A stretch of 6,113 nt of DNA from Candidatus Fermentibacterales bacterium (GCA_016928495.1 JAFGKQ010000202.1:1-6113); one strand, 5' to 3'. Positions 1-5,354 are shown, numbered from the stretch's first letter. The notes: generated by a model from the sequence alone, not told the origin. A program made the numbers and translations.

Positions 1-258
1 CCCGGTCCGACCCGCTTCACGCAAGGCACGCAGGTAGCCAGCTCAGGACAGGGTGCCCACATCACCCGGCTGGCACCGCTTACCGCTGCTACCTCCCGGT
101 CCTGACGGGGTTCACGGCTCGCCGTCGCGTGGGTCCTGCCCCTCAACGCCGCTTTCCGGACGCGCTACACGCTACGCCTGGCCTCGCCGGGCCTTCGGCC
201 CCGCTATAGCGGATTGCGGGCAGAGGGCACCGCTGGCTCCCCACCTAGCACAGCCGGC
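1..258 (-). ncRNA. ffs: Large-type bacterial signal recognition particle RNA (3' end off window)
   Basis: This is the RNA scaffold of the signal recognition particle; it binds the Ffh protein and targets nascent membrane and secreted proteins to the translocon. On the minus strand the helix 8 core lies at 85-106 and matches the bacterial consensus: GTCAGG, a CC/GG-closed tetraloop, then AGCAGC. The tetraloop (97-94) is GGGA rather than the common GGAA, and a flanking pair has swapped from U-A to A-U (positions 100 and 91), a compensatory change. The 5' part (about 258-195) carries Alu-domain signatures, GTGCTAGGTGGGGAG and CCGCTATAGCGGGGCCGAA, so this is the long Bacillus-type form and not the 4.5S form. 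Helix 5 strands pair to the window edge: CCCGG (191-187) with CCGGG (5-1). Only the 3' terminal bases are therefore missing. The 5' end is set from the promoter candidate at 265-294 and could be off by several bases. Family identity is highly certain. Confidence 0.93.
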
Positions 259-264
259 GGACAA

Positions 265-294
265 AGCATAGGAAACCACACGACCCCTCGTCCA
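265..294 (-). promoter_or_regulatory. Candidate sigma70-type promoter of the SRP RNA gene
   Basis: Read on the minus strand, TGGACG (294-289, 4/6 match to TTGACA) is followed by an 18-nt spacer and TATGCT (270-265, 4/6 match to TATAAT). Transcription from this pair would start near 258, just where the SRP RNA Alu domain should begin (GCCGGCTGTGCTAGG). The agreement between promoter spacing and RNA start is the main support. It lies in the gap after the PP2C-like gene, so the SRP RNA need not depend on read-through from upstream. Confidence 0.45.
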
Positions 295-319
295 CACGCA
301 CAACCGCTGGGAGCGCGAT

Positions 320-348
320 CTGACAGCAGCGGACCGGGAAGCTGTCAG
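320..348 (-). other. Inverted repeat overlapping the stop codon of the PP2C-like gene
   Basis: CTGACAGC (320-327) and GCTGTCAG (341-348) are perfect 8-base complements separated by 13 nt. The TGA stop (347-345) lies inside one arm. On the transcribed minus strand the stem is followed by ATCGCGCTCCC, with no U-run, so this is not a classical intrinsic terminator. It may be a 3' stabilising hairpin or a weak terminator protecting the SRP RNA promoter downstream. Confidence 0.4.
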
Positions 349-1793
349 CGAATGACGAGAACGGCCCTGTAGCCCTCGCCCGAGCTGTCGGGGGAGGCGG
401 GAATCCCGTCGATGTTCGAGCCGGAGTAGTAACTCGGGAAGGCACAGAGCCCGAGATCGCCGTTGGCGTAGACCGGGAAGCCCCTTATCCAGCTCCGGCC
501 GCCGGCAACGCTTCTGGAGGTCTCGACGATGACGGCAGTCCTGCCAGCCTCTCCATCGTCGAGCAGAGGGAGCCACGAGGCGAAGGCCTGAGCGTCCGCA
601 TCACGGACCACGATGATCCTCCGGACGTAGCATGGCCCCGGAAGACCGAGTGCCTCGGCGGCTGCCCCGAGGGCAGCATCGCAGTGCGCGCTGTCATCGA
701 CGAGGCAGTAGATGCCGGCCTCTCCGTTCTCGTACAGGGTATCTATGGGACTGGCCTGAACCAGATCGAAGACCGCGAGGCTCTCCGGCAGCACAGGTGC
801 GGACTCGGACAGCAGGACAGTGCTCAGAGGAAGGGCTGACGCAGCCGTGCCGGGGCCGGTGGCCGTGCTGTCGACCGCGGTGGTATCGGCGCCGAGGCGG
901 GGAGAGATGAGGGGAAAGACCGCGGATGGATCCGGCAGCGAGTCGGTGTCCGCGTGCGTCTCGGCTACGTTGTTGCCAACGCCATCCAGATTCGAGATGA
1001 GGCAGGTGCCTCCCAGGATGACGGCCAGAGCCGCCCCCGCATAGATGATGCGTCTGGTCCTCCTGCCGAGACCCTTCCAGGGCCTGCCGAATCTGCCGAC
1101 TCTAGCGACAGCAACGGCACCTCCGCCTATGCGGTACCGGGCTCTGGACTCCTTCAGGAGCTGCTCTGCAGCGTCACTGGCGGCATCGGGGGCGAGAAGA
1201 AAGCCTCTCATCCGTGACTCCTTGAGCCTGTCCCATGTGCTGAAGGTGCAGAGAGCCAGCGCCTGGCCCTTCTCGAGAGTTCCGTGGATGGCCTGAACGT
1301 CCACCTCGGGCTGAGCCATGTGGCGCGTGAGATCGAGCCTTCTCAGCCGGTATCCCGGATCGCCCTCTTCGAGTCCCATCTCCCTGTCGAGGGTATGGTC
1401 CTCGGTGAGCGGAGAAACCCGGTCGGTGCCCGTGATGTACGCCCTGCCATTGCCTGCGTGCGCTATCCAGAACTCGTTCCCGAGGAAGGCCGCAGCCGTG
1501 GCGGAGCAGCCCCTGAGCTTGTGGGCGCGGAGCTCGGCCCCTGCTTCCTTCATGGCCTCGAGAAGCGACTCCCCGATCCCGTATGCCACGCCCTCCGCGA
1601 ACATGTCCCTGACATGGGAAACGACCAGGGAAGCCGATCTCCAGCCTCCCCCCCTCCCCTCGGCAACCGCTATCACGCTCGCCAGGGGATACTCCCCCGC
1701 GAAGCCGGCACTGGCGCAGTTCTGTAGCCTCCGGTTCCTGCCCGAGTGCTCGAGCCAGGCTATCTCCACGGGATCGGGGGTCTTCTCCTGCAT
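345..1793 (-). CDS. Membrane-anchored PP2C-like protein, probable pseudophosphatase
   Basis: 482 residues from ATG 1793. Residues about 15-235 follow the order of PP2C (PPM) Ser/Thr phosphatase motifs: RRLQN near 21, AVAEGRGGG 42-50 (family: VADGMGG), GCSATAA 95-101, AHAGNGRAYI 111-120 (family: AHVGDSRAYL), LTEDHTL 129-135, LCTFSTWD 181-188 (family: LCSDGLWD) and GGGAVAVARV 223-232 (family: DNxTVVVV). The positions that bind metal in active enzymes are Glu45, Phe184 and Gly223 here instead of Asp, so catalysis is doubtful; it may be a sensor or scaffold. A basic stretch (GRRTRR, 243-248) precedes one transmembrane helix (about 249-268), which puts the PP2C-like part in the cytoplasm. Residues 270-482 would be outside: a Thr/Ser/Pro/Ala linker and a domain of unknown type at about 345-482 with four Cys (362, 371, 388, 450). 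The start codon is 14 nt after tRNA-Ala; the only SD-like run (GAGAGG, 1801-1796) is just 2 nt from the ATG. The fold call is fairly sure, the loss of activity is inferred. Confidence 0.82.
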   Translation of the reverse strand: MQEKTPDPVEIAWLEHSGRNRRLQNCASAGFAGEYPLASVIAVAEGRGGGWRSASLVVSHVRDMFAEGVAYGIGESLLEAMKEAGAELRAHKLRGCSATAAAFLGNEFWIAHAGNGRAYITGTDRVSPLTEDHTLDREMGLEEGDPGYRLRRLDLTRHMAQPEVDVQAIHGTLEKGQALALCTFSTWDRLKESRMRGFLLAPDAASDAAEQLLKESRARYRIGGGAVAVARVGRFGRPWKGLGRRTRRIIYAGAALAVILGGTCLISNLDGVGNNVAETHADTDSLPDPSAVFPLISPRLGADTTAVDSTATGPGTAASALPLSTVLLSESAPVLPESLAVFDLVQASPIDTLYENGEAGIYCLVDDSAHCDAALGAAAEALGLPGPCYVRRIIVVRDADAQAFASWLPLLDDGEAGRTAVIVETSRSVAGGRSWIRGFPVYANGDLGLCAFPSYYSGSNIDGIPASPDSSGEGYRAVLVIR

Positions 1794-1807
1794 GGCCTCT
1801 CAGAAGG

Positions 1808-1883
1808 TGGTGGAGATGAGCGGGATCGAACCGCCGGCCTCTGCCTTGCGAAGGCAGCGCTCTACCAACTGAGCTACATCCCC
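1808..1883 (-). tRNA. tRNA-Ala (anticodon CGC)
   Basis: A 76-nt cloverleaf with the CCA tail encoded (1810-1808). The acceptor stem pairs GGGGATG (1883-1877) with CATCTCC (1818-1812) and contains the G3-U70 wobble, the alanine identity element. The anticodon stem CTGCC/GGCAG encloses the loop TTCGCAA, anticodon CGC at 1850-1848, reading GCG. The D-arm (TAGCTCAGTTGGTAGAGC) and T-arm (GGTTCGATCCC) are canonical, and discriminator base 73 is A. It sits 23 nt after the stop of the TPR gene and 14 nt before the ATG of the PP2C-like gene on the same strand, with no room for its own promoter or terminator, so it is likely cut out of a longer mRNA. Confidence 0.98.
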
Positions 1884-1906
1884 ACCGGTGCTGTCTCCGG
1901 GTATCG

Positions 1907-3892
1907 TCAGGAGGAGTAGTGGACTCTGCCCTTGCCCGACAGGGCGACGAAACCTTCCATCCCGACACCCTCGGCTCTGACGATCTCTATCTCGCCATCG
2001 ACTGCGACGATCGCAGAGTGCCTGAGTATCATCTCGCTCTTGCCCTTGAGCTTGACGGTCACTATCGGGGCAGGGGAGAGCATGACCACAGTGCTTCCCG
2101 CCGGACCGCGCACCCACCTGAGACCGGGAGCGCCATCGATCCCGCCGGACACATCGAGCAGAGCGTCGCACGCCATGATCCTGCCCATGTCCAGCGCGCA
2201 GCCCGGGCCGATCTCCAGGGCGAACGGATGCCCCGTGCCGCGCCCGAGATGAATCCTGCCCTTCCCGCCGATCTGCAGGCGCTCAGCGGCTCTGAGGATC
2301 TCGATCCCGTCCTCCACGGCGATCAGACTGGCATCGTCCACGGTCAGCGCCCCTGATTTGAGCTGGACAACAGCGATGTGTACCGTCTCTCCCTGATCCA
2401 CCGACACGGAAGCGGGCTCAGTGGGAACGGGAAGCTCGACAGGGGCAGCAGCCTCCGGCTCCGGCCGCCCGGGCTCCACCGGGGCCTCCACGGGGCCGGG
2501 TCGGCTCGCAGCCTCGACCGGGGACGGCTCGGGAGCGGGCTCCGGCTCGGCGGCCTCCTCCACCGGCGCCTCGGGCCCGGGCTCCGCCCGGTCGGTCACG
2601 GGCTCCGGCTCCGGTTCCTCGGGCTTCGGCTTCGGAGCCTTCTTCCTGCTCTGCCTGATCAGGTCCTCGAGAACGTCCGGCTCGGGCTCCGCCGGCTCTT
2701 CCGCCGGGGTCTCGACCGGGGCCTCCTCAGCCGCCGCCTCCGCAGGAGCCTCCACTGCGATTGCATCGGCTGCAGCCTCTTCTGCTTGGTCGAAGACGGA
2801 CTCGACAATGGTCGAGGGCTCCTCAGCGGGAGCCTCCTCCGGCTCGGCCTCCTCGGGCTCGGCCGGCTCGCCCTCCTCGGCGGCTTTCTCGCCCACGGCA
2901 CCGAAGGCCGATGTGCCGAGAAGGGTCGAGAGCTTCTCCAGATCGAAGCCCCTGCTGGGCTCCTCACCTTCCTCGCCCTCAACCTCGACCTCCGAGGGAA
3001 GGTCGATCCCCAGGCTGCTCAGAAGGGCAGTGATCTCTTCCTGGTTGGCGGACGAGACCTGCTCGGGAGTCACACCCAGCTCCTTGAGGAGGGTATCCAC
3101 GTCCTCAGGGACCGAATCGAGGGCGAACACGTCCTGGGCGGTCTCGGAGTCCGGCAGGATCTGGAAGTCCCTCTCCTCTTCCTGCTCGACGGCAGCAGGC
3201 TTCTCCTCTTCTGACGGCGGCTCCGGCTTCTCGGGCTCCGGCTCTTCTTCGGTGAACATCGCCTCGAGGTCCAGACCGCGCTCCTTCTGCCCGGGTGCCT
3301 CATCGCTGGCCGGCTGGGCGGCCCCCGTCTCTTCTCCGGCATCCGCGAATGGGCTGTCACCGCCGCCACCGAACACGCTGGACAGGTCGACCTCCGAGCC
3401 GGCCCCCTCGGGCGGCGCAGCCGCAGCAGCCTTGCCTGCCTCAGGGGGCGCCGCGGCGGGGCCCTTCTCCCCGAAGATGCTGGAGAGGTCCACAGCTCCT
3501 TCCTCGGCCTTCTCGCCGTCCTGCGCAGGCAATCTGTTGAGGGCAACGGACGCACCGTGATGCCCGTGGTCCTTCTCGAGCACGACTCTGTAGTTGTCCC
3601 TCGCGAGCAGCGTCTCGCCAAGCTCCTCGAGGACCTGCCCCAGTCTGTAGTGGTGCTGCACGTTGCCGATCTCGAGAGTGGTCAGGACCTGTAGCTGGGA
3701 CCTGGCTTCCGCCCAGAGGCCGAGGCTCATGCACGCATCAGCCAGAAGGCTCCTCGCCTGCGATCGGGTGCCGATCAGGGAAATGGCCTTGAGCAGCAGC
3801 TCCCTGGCCTGCTCCATCCGTCCCTGTGAGATGTACTCTTCCGCCTCCCTACAGAGGGCGTCATAGGTGTCGCTGTTGATGGCATCGGCCAC
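1907..3892 (-). CDS. TPR protein with acidic Pro-rich linker and duplicated C-terminal beta domain
   Basis: 661 residues from GTG 3892. Three TPR-like helix pairs occupy about 9-111 (cores include EYISQGRMEQARELLLKAI and HYRLGQVLEELGETLLARDN), normally protein-binding surfaces. Residues about 125-495 are a low-complexity Glu/Pro/Ala linker, probably disordered, with a recurring motif: VDLSSIF (134-140), VDLSSVF (168-174), LDLEAMF (207-213) and a weaker FDLEKLS (316-322). Two short helix-like elements, LLKELGV and LLSSLGI, lie near 270-295. Residues about 501-661 are beta-rich and contain two related halves (513-549 and 618-659), loosely like AIM24-family beta domains; that assignment is weak. 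There is no signal peptide or membrane segment, so it is cytoplasmic. GTG 3892 is preferred over TTG 3898 because GGAGG (3903-3899) abuts the TTG but is 6 nt from the GTG. It heads a likely unit with tRNA-Ala and the PP2C-like gene. Its function is not known; a scaffold role is inferred. Confidence 0.85.
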   Translation of the reverse strand: MADAINSDTYDALCREAEEYISQGRMEQARELLLKAISLIGTRSQARSLLADACMSLGLWAEARSQLQVLTTLEIGNVQHHYRLGQVLEELGETLLARDNYRVVLEKDHGHHGASVALNRLPAQDGEKAEEGAVDLSSIFGEKGPAAAPPEAGKAAAAAPPEGAGSEVDLSSVFGGGGDSPFADAGEETGAAQPASDEAPGQKERGLDLEAMFTEEEPEPEKPEPPSEEEKPAAVEQEEERDFQILPDSETAQDVFALDSVPEDVDTLLKELGVTPEQVSSANQEEITALLSSLGIDLPSEVEVEGEEGEEPSRGFDLEKLSTLLGTSAFGAVGEKAAEEGEPAEPEEAEPEEAPAEEPSTIVESVFDQAEEAAADAIAVEAPAEAAAEEAPVETPAEEPAEPEPDVLEDLIRQSRKKAPKPKPEEPEPEPVTDRAEPGPEAPVEEAAEPEPAPEPSPVEAASRPGPVEAPVEPGRPEPEAAAPVELPVPTEPASVSVDQGETVHIAVVQLKSGALTVDDASLIAVEDGIEILRAAERLQIGGKGRIHLGRGTGHPFALEIGPGCALDMGRIMACDALLDVSGGIDGAPGLRWVRGPAGSTVVMLSPAPIVTVKLKGKSEMILRHSAIVAVDGEIEIVRAEGVGMEGFVALSGKGRVHYSS

Positions 3893-3898
3893 GGCCAA

Positions 3899-3903
3899 CC
3901 TCC
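3899..3903 (-). promoter_or_regulatory. Shine-Dalgarno site of the TPR gene (decides the start)
   Basis: Minus-strand GGAGG at 3903-3899 is a near-perfect ribosome binding site. It touches the TTG at 3898-3896 with no spacer, too close to use, but sits 6 nt from the in-frame GTG at 3892-3890. The GTG is therefore the probable initiation codon. Confidence 0.75.
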
Positions 3904-3928
3904 GGAATCAGAGCTACGACAACAATAT

Positions 3929-3956
3929 GCTATATAGCCAAGTATAGCGCTATCAA
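3929..3956 (-). promoter_or_regulatory. AT-rich promoter candidate of the TPR gene, with two palindromes
   Basis: A rare AT-rich patch in GC-rich surroundings. On the minus strand TTGATA (3956-3951, 5/6 match to the -35 consensus) is followed after 16 nt by TATAGC (3934-3929, 4/6 match to the -10). The patch also holds two perfect 10-bp palindromes, GCTATATAGC (3929-3938) and ATAGCGCTAT (3944-3953), whose centres are 15 bp apart. They overlap the -10 and the spacer/-35, where a repressor would act. TATACT (3946-3941) is an alternative -10 but lacks a good -35. Transcription would begin 25-40 nt before the Shine-Dalgarno site. Confidence 0.4.
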
Positions 3957-3964
3957 TGAGTCCC

Positions 3965-3988
3965 GGCGACTCCCGGAGGACGGTCGCC
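3965..3988 (-). other. Stem-loop between tRNA-Ser and the TPR gene
   Basis: GGCGAC (3965-3970) pairs with GTCGCC (3983-3988), continued inward by TCC (3971-3973) with GGA (3978-3980) around a 4-nt loop and a 2-nt bulge. It lies about 50 nt past the tRNA-Ser 3' end and just upstream of the TPR promoter candidate. No U-tract follows on the minus strand, so it is at most a weak terminator or a processing or stability structure. Confidence 0.3.
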
Positions 3989-4040
3989 ACGGGGACAGAC
4001 CAGCCTCTCGCGGGCCACGGCTCGCGCGTCCTGCCACGCC

Positions 4041-4133
4041 TGGCGGAGAGAGAGGGATTCGAACCCTCGAGAACGCGTAAGCGCCCTACACGGTTTCCAA
4101 CCGTGCTCCTTCGACCAGCTCGGACATCTCTCC
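4041..4133 (-). tRNA. tRNA-Ser (anticodon GGA)
   Basis: A 93-nt class II tRNA with the CCA tail encoded (4043-4041). The acceptor stem GGAGAGA (4133-4127) pairs fully with TCTCTCC (4051-4045), and discriminator base 73 is G, as usual for serine. The anticodon stem CACGG/CCGTG encloses TTGGAAA with anticodon GGA at 4098-4096, reading UCC and UCU. A long variable arm, GGGCGC-TTAC-GCGTTC with two G-U pairs, is the serine hallmark. The T-arm GGGTTCGAATCCC is canonical. It is transcribed away from the Omp28-like gene and towards the TPR gene. Confidence 0.98.
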
Positions 4134-4154
4134 GCGCCCTTGTGATCGCCCCAA

Positions 4155-4184
4155 TAGATACCCGACGGCGCGAGAAGCTGTCAA
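4155..4184 (-). promoter_or_regulatory. Promoter of tRNA-Ser
   Basis: On the minus strand a perfect TTGACA (4184-4179) is followed by an 18-nt spacer and TATCTA (4160-4155; the TAT start is kept, the rest is weak). The predicted start near 4148 gives a leader of about 15 nt before the mature tRNA 5' end at 4133, typical for tRNA genes. A GC-rich stretch (GGGGCG) follows the -10, compatible with a stringent-control discriminator, although its position is only approximate. Confidence 0.5.
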
Positions 4185-4217
4185 CGACGCGGGGAGTTGC
4201 GCGCTGCGCGCGGACAC

Positions 4218-4248
4218 TTGACGGAGCAAGGACGAGTCTTCCTGTTAT
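4218..4248 (+). promoter_or_regulatory. Weak promoter candidate of the Omp28-like gene
   Basis: TTGACG (4218-4223, 5/6 match to the -35) is followed by TGTTAT (4243-4248, 4/6 match to the -10) at a long 19-nt spacing. It would give a 5' leader of about 80 nt containing the hairpin at 4283-4310. No better plus-strand pair is evident between tRNA-Ser and the gene. The long spacing keeps confidence low. Confidence 0.25.
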
Positions 4249-4263
4249 CTATGGGTGGCGTTT

Positions 4264-4334
4264 TCGAGAAGTGTCATCATCCCCTTGTCTTGCACGGGGT
4301 GCAAGCAAGGCTGTTCGAAACGGGAGGTTCTCGA
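4264..4334 (+). promoter_or_regulatory. Structured 5' leader of the Omp28-like gene
   Basis: A strong hairpin at 4283-4310 has CTTGCAC/GTGCAAG (7 bp, GGG loop) extended by CCTTG/CAAGG with a single T bulge. It is enclosed by a second pairing, TCGAGAA (4264-4270) with TTCTCGA (4328-4334), whose 3' arm fills the spacer between the Shine-Dalgarno GGGAGG (4322-4327) and the ATG at 4336. Forming the outer stem could hamper initiation. It matches no riboswitch class that I recognise. Confidence 0.35.
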
Positions 4335-4335
4335 G

Positions 4336-5346
4336 ATGATCAGAGTGCTGTCTGTTCTCTTCGTCCTTCTTCTTGCCTGTACGTGTCTCGCGGCCGACAG
4401 GGTCGTCCTCGTCGAGGACTTCACCAACTGCGGCTGCGGCTACTGCTGGAACTTCGAGCCCACTCTGAACTCGTTCGTCGACACCTACCTGGCATCCGGT
4501 GACATCTCCGTCATAAGAGTGCATGTGGGCTGGCCGTCTGCGACCGATCCGATCTACACCGCCAACCCCACGGAGCAGAACGCCAGGAAGAGCTTCTACG
4601 GCGTCAGCGGGGTCCCGACCGTCAAGGTGGACGGAGTGCTCAGCGGTTACCCGAACCCGACCTCGGCGTTCAACAACCGGATCAACGTTCCCTCTTACCT
4701 CGAGATCCTGGTAGCCAGGGACGGGGACGATGAGACCGGGACCATCGAGATAGGGCTGATCGCGGAGCAGGACCTGGGCGCTCACGCGACCATGCGCCTG
4801 TTCACGACCATCGTCGAGGACGATGTGCCCGGAGTCGGCTACTGGGGGGGGTCGGTGTTCCTGCAGGCTTTCAGGGACAACCTGTTCGGGATAGTCGGCC
4901 CCGTGGTCGAGTTCTCAGCGCCCTATCCGGATACTCTCTACTTCAGCGTGGACTATGACATATCCGCCTGGGTGGCGGACAATCTCTACCTCGCCACGTT
5001 CGTGCAGGAGTACAGCTCGACCTACAAGGAGGTCATGAACGCCAGGTACGACAAGTTCATGGACCTTCAGACAGGGATACCGGGCACTCCCATGCTGCCC
5101 TCGCAGCCCGTGCTCGACCTGATGCAGAACCCCTGCTCCGGAACGGCCGTGATCACCCCCATGATGCCCGAGGGCCAGACGGGCCTTCTGACCGTCTACG
5201 ACATCGCCGGCCGCAGCCTGGGGCAGTGGACGCTCGAGAGCGGCCTCCCTCAGACCGTCAGCCTCGATGAGCCGGGCGTCTACTTCGCCAGGCTCGTAAC
5301 CTCCGAAGGGCTGTCAGCCACGCAGTCCGTCGTCGTAGTGAGGTAG
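4336..5346 (+). CDS. Secreted Omp28-like thioredoxin-fold protein with C-terminal sorting-type domain
   Basis: 336 residues. The start ATG 4336 is fixed by GGGAGG (4322-4327) 8 nt upstream and by an immediate signal peptide: Arg3, hydrophobic core 4-14, cleavage probably after Ala19 or Ala20. LLAC at 12-15 could instead be a lipobox, making it a lipoprotein. Residues about 22-105 form a thioredoxin-like domain: VVLVEDFTN, then CGCGYC (32-37) with a CxxC redox pair Cys34/Cys37 and an extra Cys32, and the cis-proline loop GVPT (92-95). This arrangement fits Omp28-like exported proteins, whose role is poorly defined. A beta-rich middle region follows (105-245). Residues about 256-336 resemble FlgD-Ig / type IX secretion C-terminal domains: NP near 265, TVYDIAGR (286-293), PGVYFARL (313-320), ending QSVVVVR. 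Likely exported, perhaps surface-attached; a redox role is inferred from the CxxC. The gene is single, with a hairpin terminator 40 nt downstream. Confidence 0.87.
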   Translation: MIRVLSVLFVLLLACTCLAADRVVLVEDFTNCGCGYCWNFEPTLNSFVDTYLASGDISVIRVHVGWPSATDPIYTANPTEQNARKSFYGVSGVPTVKVDGVLSGYPNPTSAFNNRINVPSYLEILVARDGDDETGTIEIGLIAEQDLGAHATMRLFTTIVEDDVPGVGYWGGSVFLQAFRDNLFGIVGPVVEFSAPYPDTLYFSVDYDISAWVADNLYLATFVQEYSSTYKEVMNARYDKFMDLQTGIPGTPMLPSQPVLDLMQNPCSGTAVITPMMPEGQTGLLTVYDIAGRSLGQWTLESGLPQTVSLDEPGVYFARLVTSEGLSATQSVVVVR

Positions 5347-5354
5347 CGACAGCC

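Noticed and set aside
53-576. Open frames on both strands across the first 580 bases
   Set aside because: They overlap the SRP RNA and the end of the PP2C-like gene, and their products are Arg/Pro-rich without recognisable features.
1318-1872. Plus-strand 184-codon open frame ending in MSGIEPPASALRRQRS
   Set aside because: Antisense of the PP2C-like gene followed by antisense of tRNA-Ala, a typical tRNA artefact.
1174-1968. Minus-strand 264-codon open frame containing GCSSVGRALPSQGRGRRFDP
   Set aside because: That segment is the tRNA-Ala translated in sense; the rest is an alternate frame of the PP2C-like gene.
2421-3560. Plus-strand 379-codon Gly/Ser/Ala-rich open frame
   Set aside because: Mirror of the Glu/Pro/Ala-rich linker of the TPR gene. 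GC-rich repetitive codons leave long open antisense frames; there is no start signal, and the minus-strand product has clear TPR structure.
3893-3898. TTG at 3898 as the start of the TPR gene
   Set aside because: The GGAGG sequence touches it with no spacer; the GTG six bases further on has correct spacing.
4255-4335. N-terminal extension of the Omp28-like protein from ATG 4255
   Set aside because: It would put 27 Cys/Arg-rich residues before a good signal peptide and has no Shine-Dalgarno site, whereas ATG 4336 has GGGAGG at 8 nt.
3956-4339. Plus-strand 127-codon open frame containing REGFEPSRT
   Set aside because: This peptide is a well-known artefact of translating the antisense of a tRNA-Ser; the frame lies across the tRNA at 4041-4133 and has no ribosome binding site.
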